Below are positions 15,683-24,397 of a stretch of DNA of 64,000 nt, one piece after another. Source of the DNA: Lachnospiraceae bacterium (lineage in GTDB: Bacteria > Bacillota > Clostridia > Lachnospirales > Lachnospiraceae); the NCBI GenBank assembly GCA_029225065.1, contig JAQXVT010000047.1, positions 1 to 64,000 on the forward strand. Reading direction: 5' to 3'. The notes beneath the pieces are model-generated. The model worked only from the letters and a program-made list of their open reading frames with translations, was not told the DNA's origin and did no database searches. Position 1 is the first letter of the stretch, and each line of letters starts with the position of its first letter. Position numbers and translations under genes: made by a program.

Positions 15683-16959
15683 ATGAACACAAAAAACAAA
15701 CTGGCTGATATGCCAATCCGCCCCCTACTGTATACAATGGCAGTCCCTCTGATGCTGTCGCTGCTTGTGCAGTCGCTCTACAATATTGTTGACAGCATTT
15801 TTGTCGCCAGATTATCAGAAACTGCGCTGACTGCCGCATCCCTCGTATATTCCGTTCAGTTCTTAATGATCGCTGTAGGTGTCGGTACTGCCGTAGGACT
15901 GAATGCTCTGCTCTCCCGAAAAATCGGGGAACATACACCAGAAGAGGCATGTCAGGCTGCCACAACCGGACTTTTTCTGATGCTGATCACAGCCCTCATA
16001 TTTTCCATGGCCGGTATTTTTTTCTCAGATGTCATTGCTTCCAAAATGACATCTGATCCGGAACTTCAGACACTCTGCAGGCGGTCGGAGACACCGTTTT
16101 ATCCATGATTTCTCTGATCATTGGCGCTATTTTGAATATTATCCTTGATCCTATCATGATCTTCGGTCTCCTGGGCTGTCCCGCAATGGGCATCCGTGGT
16201 GCGGCAATTGCAACCGTCATCGGACAAATCTGTGGTGCCATTGCTGCACTTCTGTTCAACCGCTTCCACAATCCGATCATCCATGTGCATCTGAAGAACT
16301 ACCATTTCAGATGGCAGGATATTGCTGATATTTACCGGGTAGGACTTCCAACCATCATTATGCAGGCTATCGGAAGTATTATGACTTTTGCCGTAAACAG
16401 TATTCTTCTTCACGTTTCCGCAACAGCCGTTGCCTTTTTTGGTATCTATTATAAGCTGCAGAATTTCCTGATGATGCCGACCAATGGTCTTGGACAGGCT
16501 GCTATTCCCATCGTCGGATATAATTATGGAGCTAAAAAATATCAGCGCGTACAGCAGGCCTGGAAGATTCTGCTTCCTACCGGAGCTGTGATTGCCCTGT
16601 GCGGAACTGTTATATTCTGGTGTTTTCCCGGAAAATTGCTGCAATTATTTTCTGCAAGTCCGGAGATGCTCGCTCTTGGTGTTCCGGCACTTAGAATTAT
16701 CTCTGTTTCTTTTGTCCTGGCTGCCGTCACGATTCTGTGCGGATATTTTGCTTCCGGACTGGGAAACGGTATCATCAACATGGTCAGCGCTGCCATAAGA
16801 CAGCTGGTTTTACTGGTTCCCTGCCTCCTGATTTTTATAAAAACCCTGGGCATTTCACATTGCTGGTATGCATTCTGGATTGCAGAGATCATTGCCTGCG
16901 TTTACAGCTACTGTACATCACGGAAATTACTGAAAACAATTTCAGCAAAATCGCTTTGA
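15683..16959 (+). pseudogene. MATE family efflux transporter with internal deletion
   Basis: AGGAGG precedes the ATG at 15683. The first ~131 residues read as a normal MATE N-terminal part (SLLVQSLYNIVDSIFVARLS) up to ELQTLC. At a CTGCAG at 16075-16080 the homology jumps to LQAVGDTVLSM in another frame and then continues to the end (GAILNIILDPIMIFG, IVGYNYGAKK). About thirty residues, covering the helix 4 region, are missing and the frame is broken; the first frame stops at 16108. The second part could restart at 16105 but would lack the first helices. Either a true pseudogene or an assembly error. Confidence 0.8.
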
Positions 16960-16967
16960 TTCCAAAT

Positions 16968-17004
16968 AAAAGAGCGTGAATCTCTGATCTGATTCACGCT
17001 CTTT
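16968..17004. terminator. Bidirectional terminator
   Basis: AAAGAGCGTGAATC pairs perfectly with GATTCACGCTCTTT; it separates the MATE pseudogene from the convergent CarD-like gene. Confidence 0.9.
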
Positions 17005-17015
17005 CGCTTTATGAG

Positions 17016-17558
17016 CTATAATGTTGTTCCGTTTTCACTTTGATCTTCCTGTCCGCTTTTATTGATAAAATCAATAATTGTTTTGCATACTTCCTCTTTC
17101 GGCTGACCAAGCGCCATTCCGAGTTCCATATATAACAGATTTTCGGCTATCTGAAAATATTTTGCATCGGTCGCAGTAGACTTTTTCCCCTGTGCAATCC
17201 GTTTCTGCTTCCGTTGATAAATCATTTTTATAATAGCAACTAATGACTCAGGACTGTTTGATTTTACTGCTTCTTTATATTTCTGTTCGCGCATTTTTTC
17301 ATTGTCAGTCCAGGCTGTCGGAATCTCCGGAATGCGTTTGATGAGCTTCCACGCCTCTTCATTTGTCAGGCATAATCTCAGTCCTGAAGCTGTGTTTACA
17401 ACAGGGACATATAATGTTTCCCTTTCATCTTCGACTGGCCTCATCAGATAGTACAATTTATTGTTTTTTTCGCCCTGAGAATCCAGATATAAAATATCTT
17501 CTATTTTACATATGCCTGTAACCGGTTTACTGACAAAATCTCCAATTTCATACTTCAC
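17016..17558 (-). CDS. CarD-like transcriptional regulator
   Basis: A 180-residue protein with an N-terminal CarD/TRCF RNA-polymerase interacting domain (EIGDFVSKPVTGICKIEDI and LYYLMRPVEDERETLYVPV) and a helical C-terminal domain. CarD proteins bind the RNA polymerase beta subunit and stabilise open complexes. The start is a GTG at 17558 with AAGGAG eight bases upstream. The downstream gene lies 28 bp before it on the same strand. The helical half shows the KxxxYxxAxxLLxxEL pattern usual in clostridial members. Confidence 0.88.
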   Translation of the reverse strand: MKYEIGDFVSKPVTGICKIEDILYLDSQGEKNNKLYYLMRPVEDERETLYVPVVNTASGLRLCLTNEEAWKLIKRIPEIPTAWTDNEKMREQKYKEAVKSNSPESLVAIIKMIYQRKQKRIAQGKKSTATDAKYFQIAENLLYMELGMALGQPKEEVCKTIIDFINKSGQEDQSENGTTL

Positions 17559-17586
17559 AAAATTCTCTCCTTACCATCTGGCCGCT

Positions 17587-17808
17587 CTACTCTGTAAAAG
17601 TGTACCGTATCAGGGAACCCTGACCATCTCCTGTTACGATCACCACATCTCCACTCTCATTGCAGGCAGATTCCAAAACCGGAAATCTTCCATTTTCTTT
17701 TACATATGCTTCCGGACTGGCTGCTTCTGCCTCAATCAGAGTTTTTTTGCTGTGTTTTTCTCCGCCGCACGGATTTATTTCTTCAATAAAGATCTCATAT
17801 TCATGCAT
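17587..17808 (-). CDS. Small acidic protein of unknown function
   Basis: A 73-residue protein starting at an ATG with AGGAGG nine bases upstream. It starts with HEYEIFIEEINPCGGEKH and has two Cys. Its first half looks like a beta strand followed by helix (KKTLIEAEAASPEAYVKE), the second half like strands. I do not recognise the family. It stops 28 bp before the CarD-like gene, so the two are probably cotranscribed. Confidence 0.65.
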   Translation of the reverse strand: MHEYEIFIEEINPCGGEKHSKKTLIEAEAASPEAYVKENGRFPVLESACNESGDVVIVTGDGQGSLIRYTFTE

Positions 17809-17880
17809 GTGTCTTTTCCTCCTGACATTAATCATCACAGTGAAGATTCGCAACCTCGCAGGTGACCTGACTGATTCGGT

Positions 17881-17927
17881 TAAAACGAGCAGCATAGAGG
17901 CTGCTTACTACACCGCTATGCTGCTCG
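17881..17927 (-). terminator. Terminator at the end of the chelatase/importer operon
   Basis: CGAGCAGCATAG pairs with CTATGCTGCTCG, followed on the minus strand by TTTTA. It lies about 130 bp after the ATPase gene. Confidence 0.75.
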
Positions 17928-18053
17928 CTCTTACTTCTATTATAAAACTATTTTCTTCCTGTTTCAAAAGCGATTTTCGCCAAAAATATATCTTCTGTTT
18001 TTAGTCATTATTACGATGTTTAACGCAGTTTCAGATGCCGCGCAGAGGAACTC

Positions 18054-19151
18054 TCACTGCAAAAGTCCCATCCGCTCTGCCTCCTTTTTCAGCTCCTCGC
18101 ATCTTCGGTTGACCATTCCGAATCGGCTTACCGCGCAGATCACGCGCTTGCAGCGCCGCATAACTGCGAGCGCCTCACGCACCTTTTCTTCGGAAATCTC
18201 CTCAAAGGCCTGCTCTGAAATGACGGTCCCGGCAAGTGCGTGGGCTACCTGATAGTCCACATCGTTCTCCGGGAGAATGCCGGCCGCAAACGGGATGCCC
18301 TGGCGCTGCAGCTGCCGAAAAACGGGAATGCCGCTTCCGCCTCCTGCGATCACAAAGACCTCCGGCTCTCCTCTCGGCGCATCGAGCTCCAGACAGCCAA
18401 ACGATGCGTTGTAGCTCCCGACCGTCACACCGTAGAGATGATGAATGTACTCGTCGGTAAAGATTTCCTCCGGTACACCCATGCACTCGATCCGGTCGCC
18501 GTGCACACAGATCACAAGATCAGACACCTTCTGCGCAAGATCGAGTTCATGCAGGGACATAAGCACCGCGACGTGCTTTTCATGTACCATCTGTTTCAGG
18601 ATAGCAAGTAACTCCAGCTTGTGCCGAATGTCAAGAAATGAGGTCGGCTCATCGAGCACGATCACCTCCGGCTCCTGACAGATTGCACGCGCCAGCAAAA
18701 TCCGCTGCCGCTGCCCGTCACTGATCGCAGAAAAATCGCGGTCACGCAGCTCCCAGGCATGCACCAGCTGCATGGCGCTCTTTACCTTCTCGTGATCCTC
18801 TGCGCCCAGAATGCCAAGCGTCCCCGTGTAGGGATAGCGTCCCGTTGCGACGACATCCTCACACGTCATCAGTTCCGGATGAATCCGCTCTGTCATGACG
18901 ACTGCCATTTTCCGCGAAATCTCCTTGTCGGTCATGCGCTCCATCGAGGTATTGTCGAGCCAGACAGCGCCGCCGACCAGCTTCAGCTGACGGATCAGGC
19001 TTTTTAAGATCGTCGATTTTCCGGCTCCGTTTGGGCCGATCAACGTAAGGATCTGGCCTTTTTCCAGAGAAAGACGGATGTCACGGATCAGCGGCTTCCC
19101 GTCATAGCCAACGGTCAGATTTTCTGTGTATACAAAACTTTTCTGTGTCAT
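18054..19151 (-). CDS. FecE/BtuD-type ABC ATPase with extra C-terminal domain
   Basis: A 365-residue ATPase for a metal-complex importer. Residues ~1-255 are a standard FecE-type domain: Walker A GPNGAGKST, signature ISDGQRQRILLARAI (unusual ISDGQ instead of LSGGQ) and Walker B VIVLDEPTSFLD. About 110 further residues follow that the family normally lacks, starting with FVIAGGGSGIPVFRQLQRQG, a glycine-rich beta-alpha pattern like a nucleotide or cofactor site, then a helical end. It directly abuts the permease gene (no spacing), the last gene of the operon headed by the exported chelatase. Confidence 0.88.
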   Translation of the reverse strand: MTQKSFVYTENLTVGYDGKPLIRDIRLSLEKGQILTLIGPNGAGKSTILKSLIRQLKLVGGAVWLDNTSMERMTDKEISRKMAVVMTERIHPELMTCEDVVATGRYPYTGTLGILGAEDHEKVKSAMQLVHAWELRDRDFSAISDGQRQRILLARAICQEPEVIVLDEPTSFLDIRHKLELLAILKQMVHEKHVAVLMSLHELDLAQKVSDLVICVHGDRIECMGVPEEIFTDEYIHHLYGVTVGSYNASFGCLELDAPRGEPEVFVIAGGGSGIPVFRQLQRQGIPFAAGILPENDVDYQVAHALAGTVISEQAFEEISEEKVREALAVMRRCKRVICAVSRFGMVNRRCEELKKEAERMGLLQ

Positions 19152-20168
19152 CTATCGTTTCCCTTTTCTGTTTATCATGACGTAAATTACCACCGGTGCT
19201 CCGAAAATTGCGGTCACGGAACTGATGCTCAGCTCTGTCGGCGCAAACACGGTACGCGCAATCAGGTCGCAGAACAGACAGAATGCCGCACCGCCAAGGA
19301 AGCATGCCGGAATCACCAGAATCGGCTTCGCCGTCTTTAACAGGCTCTTCATCAGCTGCGGCACGGCGATACCGACAAACGAAATCGGTCCTGCGAATGC
19401 CGTCACGCACGCGCTCAAAATGCTTGAAAGCAGAATCAGCTCCACACGAAACCGTTTGATATTCACGCCCATATTGCGCGCATAGCCCTCACCCAGCTGG
19501 TAAGCGCCCATCGGCTTTGAGAGCAGAAACGCCAGCAGCACGGAAACCGCCACAACGCCCGCCATCATTGCCACATTGCTCCAGTCCGTACCGGAAAAGC
19601 TTCCCTGTGACCAGTTATGCAGGTTCACGATGTTGGAATCCTCCGCAAATGTCACCACAAAATCCGTAACTGCCGAGCAGATATAACCGATCATAACTCC
19701 GCTGATGACCAGCATTGACATATTTTTGACCTTCCGCGATACGAGCAGCACGAATCCCATCGAGATCAGTGAACCGGCGAACGCAGAAACAATCATCAGT
19801 CCGGAGCCCGCAGTCATGCCCTTTCCCAGAAGGAAGATCATCGTCAGCGCTACGGTCAGCTTTGCCCCCGAAGAAATACCGAGCACAAACGGACCTGCGA
19901 TCGGGTTGTTGAAAAAAGTCTGCAGAAGGAACCCGGAGGCCGAAAGCGCGCCGCCCAAAATCAGCGCCGCCAGAATACGCGGCAGACGAATCGACCAGAC
20001 GATATTTCTGGCTGTCTCATCGCCGCCTTTTTGAAACAGAATCTGAAACACTTCACGCACCGTCAGTGACACGCTCCCGGAGTTGATATTCCAGAAGACA
20101 AGCATCAGAAGGAGCGCCGCGAGCATCAAAAACGATGCGATATAGCGTATTTTTGCTTTATTTTTCAT
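19152..20168 (-). CDS. FecCD-family ABC importer permease
   Basis: A 338-residue permease with about nine or ten hydrophobic helices. Family landmarks are RLPRILAALILGGALSASG, NPIAGPFVLGISSGA and the cytoplasmic coupling region VGIAVPQLMKSLLKT. Such permeases form dimers that move iron-siderophore, heme or corrinoid complexes delivered by a binding protein. The gene lies between the binding protein and the ATPase, with a stop-start contact to the ATPase. Confidence 0.92.
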   Translation of the reverse strand: MKNKAKIRYIASFLMLAALLLMLVFWNINSGSVSLTVREVFQILFQKGGDETARNIVWSIRLPRILAALILGGALSASGFLLQTFFNNPIAGPFVLGISSGAKLTVALTMIFLLGKGMTAGSGLMIVSAFAGSLISMGFVLLVSRKVKNMSMLVISGVMIGYICSAVTDFVVTFAEDSNIVNLHNWSQGSFSGTDWSNVAMMAGVVAVSVLLAFLLSKPMGAYQLGEGYARNMGVNIKRFRVELILLSSILSACVTAFAGPISFVGIAVPQLMKSLLKTAKPILVIPACFLGGAAFCLFCDLIARTVFAPTELSISSVTAIFGAPVVIYVMINRKGKR

Positions 20169-20289
20169 ATTTTCCTACCGTTCCAATCCACAGTCGGTAT
20201 TTTCCCTCTTCATCTTTTCCGCTGACATAAGCATCCCCACTACTCCACACTCTGTACATTTGAAAGTGGGAATGCCTATCTGCCTTCCT

Positions 20290-21483
20290 TTACTCAAGCC
20301 GGTACAGATACGTCAGGTTCTCCGGGCCGTCCTCCGTCAGCATCCGGTGCATATCCATGATCACGTCGCCCAGGCACGTTGTCTCCTGGAACATGCTCTT
20401 CGTCAGGCACCATACATTGCCTTCCTTTACCGCCTTGAAATCCTTCAAAAGTGCGCTCTTCTTCAAAAGCTCATCGAGTGACTTTAATTCCCCGTCGATT
20501 GTGCTGTTGTAAATGATGTAATCTGCATCTTTGGCTCCGGCGTAAAAGTCCTCCATCCCCATGTTCATCGTGGACTGACCTTCCTCATCCGCGCCCAGAT
20601 CTTTGAAAATATACTGGCCGCCGGCAAGATCAATCATCTTGGACACATAATCGCCGGCCTTGCGCACGTTCGCCGCGCCCATGGAATTAATATAGAAGAA
20701 AGCCACCGTCTTTCCTGTACTTTCCACATTTTCAAGTGAAGCCAGCTGTGACGCCTGCTCCTCAAAGAGTGCTTCCGCCTCGTCCTCTTTTCCGAGAAGC
20801 GCGCCGTAAAGCTTTACCCACTCAGTCCTGCCAAGCGGATGGCTCTCATAGCTCGAATGCTCCACCATCACCGGAATACCAAGCTCCTCGAGTTTCTCCT
20901 TTACCTCCGGCTTATGGTAGATCATCGTGGATTCGATCGCGAGATCACAGCCTGCCGCCAGAATCTGCTCATAGTCCGGCGCACTGTACTTTCCTGCAAA
21001 GGAAATGCTGCCATCCTCAAGAGCCTCCTTCGCCTTATCGATATACCAGCCGTCCGCGTTCGTTCCGGACAGACTGATGGCATCCAAGGCGTCCAGCCCG
21101 CAGAAAAAGTCCATCGCTGACGTCGCCACCAGATAAATGCTCTGCGGCGTGTGCGAAAGCACTGTGATGTCATCCGGCAGGTCCTCAGGTGCCTCCTCGC
21201 CATCCGGCACCAGCAGGTACTCGCCATCACCCTCGATTGTAAAGAGCTTATAGCCTCCCTCATAATAGTCTACGGAAAACTGATCGGCATAGGACAGCGG
21301 AAGCGTATGATCCCACGTAAGGCCCGGGAGATCCGGAGCATCCGGCGCTTCTTTCTGAGCATGCTCAGTTTCATCGGTCTCTGCCTGCGCAAGGACCGTT
21401 TGTGCCCCGGTGGCTGCCAAAGGAGAGCCTGCTGTCACCATGCTCAATATTCCACACAGAAGCATCACTGTGTATCGTTTCAT
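20290..21483 (-). CDS. ABC importer substrate-binding protein, FecB/BtuF type
   Basis: A 397-residue exported binding protein. A signal peptide is visible (MKRYTVMLLCGILSMV, with an alanine-rich cleavage region) but no clear lipobox, so anchoring is uncertain. The body is a two-lobed type III binding protein with long helical linker (CDLAIESTMIYHKPEVKEKL, AEALFEEQASQLASLENV). The start at 21483 has AAGGTGG upstream. It would deliver a metal complex, heme or corrinoid to the FecCD-type permease downstream; the cobalamin riboswitch favours a cobalt or corrinoid ligand. Confidence 0.87.
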   Translation of the reverse strand: MKRYTVMLLCGILSMVTAGSPLAATGAQTVLAQAETDETEHAQKEAPDAPDLPGLTWDHTLPLSYADQFSVDYYEGGYKLFTIEGDGEYLLVPDGEEAPEDLPDDITVLSHTPQSIYLVATSAMDFFCGLDALDAISLSGTNADGWYIDKAKEALEDGSISFAGKYSAPDYEQILAAGCDLAIESTMIYHKPEVKEKLEELGIPVMVEHSSYESHPLGRTEWVKLYGALLGKEDEAEALFEEQASQLASLENVESTGKTVAFFYINSMGAANVRKAGDYVSKMIDLAGGQYIFKDLGADEEGQSTMNMGMEDFYAGAKDADYIIYNSTIDGELKSLDELLKKSALLKDFKAVKEGNVWCLTKSMFQETTCLGDVIMDMHRMLTEDGPENLTYLYRLE

Positions 21484-21602
21484 TTTTTCCACCTTTTCTA
21501 TATTATGTACGCCCGGAGCCTTTTCATCGCCTGCTTTTACGACAAAATCCTGAGCGCAGATCATTTTCTTTCAGAAAAATATACAGGGTTCTTCTGCCAA
21601 TG

Positions 21603-22499
21603 CTACTCACTCAGGCTGAACGTCAGTGTATACTCAATCTCGTGCGGCTCGCTCATCGCAACGGTATCTGCCACAACCTCCATCGGATAATCAAAGCCAT
21701 CCACCGGAATCTCAAACGTAGAATTGCCCTCTGTGTTGACCGGCTCATATTTCTCGCCGTCAATAATCATATAGTCATAGTTCGGGCTGCTCCATACGAT
21801 CGTCGCTGTCACTTCGCCATCCTTCACGGTCAGGTTTGCCGGAGAATCCACCGTTGCTCTTCCGCTTCCGCCCTCAAGTGTTACGTCTGCAGTGTACTCG
21901 CCATCCTCAAGACCAAGCTCCTCTGCCGTCACCTTTTCCCCTGCATCTGCCTGCGCATCCTCATCCTTCACCGGATTGCTGACGCTGACTTTGTGCTCAT
22001 ACCATTTGCCCTTCTTACCGATGGCTGATATAGTAAACTCTTCCCCGATCGCCGGTACCGGGATATCAAAACCATAAACCTCCTCAGAGGTTCCGTCTTT
22101 ATAGGTTACGGTATCTGTGGTCGGCTCAAGAAGCTCTGCTCCATCCTTTTTTGCATCCTCGGAGCTTCCCATGAAAAGGTTCAGAAAGCCTTTGCCGCCA
22201 AGGCTTACATGAATCGTCATCTCTCCGTCCTTTACGGTCAGCACACCTTTTCCGTCATTTGCCTCATTGACATGGAACATCGAGCTGTCCGTGTCAAACT
22301 CTGCCGTATAAACGCCGTCCTCGAGAACCTCTCCCGCTTCTGCCCCGGTGCCATTCTCTTCTGCTTCAGAAGCCGCCTCGGTACCTGCCTCAGTAGTAAC
22401 CTCCGTCTCGGTCTCCCCTGCAAATACTGCCGGGCAGCTGCCCATCAGAAGAGAAGCCGCGGTAACCAGTGATAAGAAAAATGATGTGGATCGTTTCAT
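21603..22499 (-). CDS. Secreted protein with two repeated beta-rich domains, NEAT-like
   Basis: A 298-residue protein with a signal peptide (MKRSTSFFLSLVTAASLLMG) and an acidic, Glu/Thr/Ala-rich linker to about residue 55. Two related domains follow: the first has LEDGVYTAEF and LTVKDGEMTIHVSL, the second LEDGEYTADV and LTVKDGEVTATIVW. Size and beta pattern recall NEAT or related heme/iron-binding surface domains; the family is not certain and no axial ligand can be proved. No LPXTG motif is seen. It lies between the chelatase and the binding protein, so it may hand over a tetrapyrrole. Confidence 0.7.
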   Translation of the reverse strand: MKRSTSFFLSLVTAASLLMGSCPAVFAGETETEVTTEAGTEAASEAEENGTGAEAGEVLEDGVYTAEFDTDSSMFHVNEANDGKGVLTVKDGEMTIHVSLGGKGFLNLFMGSSEDAKKDGAELLEPTTDTVTYKDGTSEEVYGFDIPVPAIGEEFTISAIGKKGKWYEHKVSVSNPVKDEDAQADAGEKVTAEELGLEDGEYTADVTLEGGSGRATVDSPANLTVKDGEVTATIVWSSPNYDYMIIDGEKYEPVNTEGNSTFEIPVDGFDYPMEVVADTVAMSEPHEIEYTLTFSLSE

Positions 22500-22536
22500 G
22501 ATAAATTTCCTCCTTGTTTATACCCTTGTCTATACC

Positions 22537-22580
22537 AAAAGCAGCCCGGATGTCTTGCAACATTCCGGGCGGCCCTTTTT
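22537..22580. terminator. Hairpin between chelatase and NEAT-like gene
   Basis: GCAGCCCGGATGT pairs with ACATTCCGGGCGGC; TTTT follows on the minus strand, CTTTTT on the plus strand. Placed inside the operon it may lower expression of the downstream genes relative to the chelatase. Confidence 0.6.
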
Positions 22581-22669
22581 ATGAAAGTTTCAGGACACTC
22601 ATTTCCTGTTATGCTTTCTTTTCCTGACTATATAAAGCAGGTGCTCATATATGTCATCTGATCTTATGA

Positions 22670-23887
22670 TTACTCTGCGATAGAGTCGATTGCGTCCTTT
22701 GTATGAGCGACATACAGCTGCTCAACTGCTTCGATTCTTCCAAGGCCCTCGATCTGGCAGTCTACGGTGTCAAATGCTCCGGATTCTACGAACTGAGTCT
22801 TCCAGGAATCCTCGTCATCGCCTGCCATGTCGTTGTTTGCATGGTCACCTGCTACTACCATCAGCGGACGAAGAACAACCTTCTTGAAGCCTGCATCCTG
22901 TACTTTCTTGATAACCTCTTCGCAAGCGGTATCTTCCGGCTCACCTTCAACGGTTCCGATGAATGCGTTTGTGAATCCAAGATCGTTCATCTGTGTCTGC
23001 ATCTGATCGTAGGTTACGTTTGCAGTATGAGAAGTACCATGGCCCATGAATACGAATGCAACGCCATCCTCAGCTGCTGCTGCCATATCGTCGTAGCCAG
23101 CCTCAGATGCTGCCTGATCTGTGATTGCCTGAGCAACTGCCTTCTTGTCATCGTTGATTACGGTAGCATCATCGCCAACCTCACCGAGCATCGGCTCAGC
23201 GATTGCAACGGACTCAAATTTATCTCTGTAAGCATCGATTGCTTCTACCATCTCATCGTACTCTGCACCGTGCATCAGATGTGTCGGCTGAACAACGAGG
23301 TTCTTTACGCCGTTGTCAACTGCACGCTGAAGTGCCTGATCCATGTTGTCGATCTTCTCGTCATCTCTTGCCTGTACGTGGTTGATGATGATCTGTGCAG
23401 TAAATGCTCTTCTGACTGCCCAGTCCGGATAAGCCTCCTGCAGTGCATCCTCAATGCCCTTGATATCCTCTGCACGGCTGTCGTTGAAAGAAGTACCAAA
23501 GCTTACAACCAGAATTTCGTTGTCACCAATCTCATCTGCGTTGCGCGGATCGTCCTTGGAAGCATCTCCTGTATCACGTCCGAAGTACTCCGGGCTTGCC
23601 TCCTCGCCCTCTACCAGCTCTTTCTGCGCATCTGTCAGTGCATCCCATGCTTCCTTAGCTGCGGTGCAGTCTGCGTCGGTTGTGTCGGTTCTTTCCTGTA
23701 CGTAAATTTTATCGATCAAAGCCGCAACATTGTCAGCAGCTGCCTGATCTGCATCTTCCTCGCCAGCCTCAGATGCTGCCTCTGTAACAGCCTCTGTCTC
23801 CTCTGCATAAATGCCAACCGGGCTTACCATTGTAAGCGTGGATGCCGCCATCATCATTACCAGTGCTTTTACAACTCTGTTTTTCAT
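22670..23887 (-). CDS. cbiK: Exported sirohydrochlorin cobaltochelatase-like protein (CbiK family)
   Basis: A 405-residue protein. Signal peptide: MKNRVVKALVMMMAAS to an AYA-type site near residue 28. A Glu/Ala-rich linker and a short helical segment with AWDALTDAQKELV (seen in surface proteins) follow to ~residue 100. The rest is a CbiK class II chelatase: ILVVSFGTSFNDSR, PTHLMHGAEYDEM with the metal-site His, FMGHGTSH with the second His, and LRPLMVVAGDHANNDM. Cytoplasmic CbiK inserts cobalt into sirohydrochlorin; export of this one is clear from the signal peptide and its role outside is unknown. It heads an importer operon behind a cobalamin riboswitch. AGGAGG precedes the ATG. Confidence 0.88.
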   Translation of the reverse strand: MKNRVVKALVMMMAASTLTMVSPVGIYAEETEAVTEAASEAGEEDADQAAADNVAALIDKIYVQERTDTTDADCTAAKEAWDALTDAQKELVEGEEASPEYFGRDTGDASKDDPRNADEIGDNEILVVSFGTSFNDSRAEDIKGIEDALQEAYPDWAVRRAFTAQIIINHVQARDDEKIDNMDQALQRAVDNGVKNLVVQPTHLMHGAEYDEMVEAIDAYRDKFESVAIAEPMLGEVGDDATVINDDKKAVAQAITDQAASEAGYDDMAAAAEDGVAFVFMGHGTSHTANVTYDQMQTQMNDLGFTNAFIGTVEGEPEDTACEEVIKKVQDAGFKKVVLRPLMVVAGDHANNDMAGDDEDSWKTQFVESGAFDTVDCQIEGLGRIEAVEQLYVAHTKDAIDSIAE

Positions 23888-24028
23888 GTTTTTTTCCTCC
23901 TTAATCTTCTCTGCACGGATCAACTCTTGCCGTCCTGTGCAGCAGACGTCAGAAAATTTATGCCCGCATTCCCCGCACACTTAAACGAAAAAACGGATAC
24001 GGAAACAGAACCAACACGGCAAACTGGT

Positions 24029-24058
24029 AAAAAAAAACCTTTTACACGTGGTAAAAGG
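24029..24058 (-). terminator. Riboswitch expression-platform terminator
   Basis: CCTTTTAC and GTAAAAGG with a five-base loop, followed by nine T on the minus strand. It lies between the cobalamin aptamer and the chelatase gene. Confidence 0.85.
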
Positions 24059-24096
24059 ATCGCGGGAAATAAAAATAAATATGGTACAATCAATTA

Positions 24097-24303
24097 CTCG
24101 TGATCCGGGCTGTCCCCTGTACCGCAACAGGCAGGTTTCCTGACTCACAGATCCACGCTTCGGCTGCCTTCCCGGTTTCCCAGTGACTAATAGCTTCGCT
24201 CCCTGCTTACAGTGACGAGATCGTGCAGGATTTTCACCTGCTTCCCTTTTACCTGTTTTTCACCGTCTTTATCATCACCCTGTGAAAAACAGCACCTGAT
24301 GCT
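24097..24303 (-). promoter_or_regulatory. Cobalamin riboswitch controlling the exported chelatase operon
   Basis: On the minus strand: GCAGGTGAAAATCCTGC, then GTCACTGTAAGCAGGGAGC (B12-box region), then GTCAGGAAACCTGCC, all in the canonical order and spacing. With the terminator at 24029-24058 it should switch the operon off when the cobalamin pool is high. The gene it faces starts at 23887. Confidence 0.93.
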
Positions 24304-24397
24304 TTCTTATTTAATTGTGTGGCAGAACGCCTGCATCCTGGCGTTTCTGCCCGTATCATAGCACATTCTCTCTAGAAGTACAAGAGGAAAAAAGCTA

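Noticed and set aside
15609-15700. GTG-started leader peptide for the second MATE gene
   Set aside because: A frame exists across the terminator but no ribosome site precedes the GTG, unlike the leader of the first MATE gene.
20175-20297. 40-codon TTG-started ORF with a CxxC motif between the binding protein and permease genes
   Set aside because: No ribosome binding site, a start inside the preceding gene, and composition not clearly coding. It could still be a zinc-ribbon relic.
22703-24103. 466-codon open frame on the plus strand
   Set aside because: It is exactly opposite the cbiK-like gene and its cobalamin riboswitch leader, Cys/Leu-rich, with no ribosome site; an antisense shadow.
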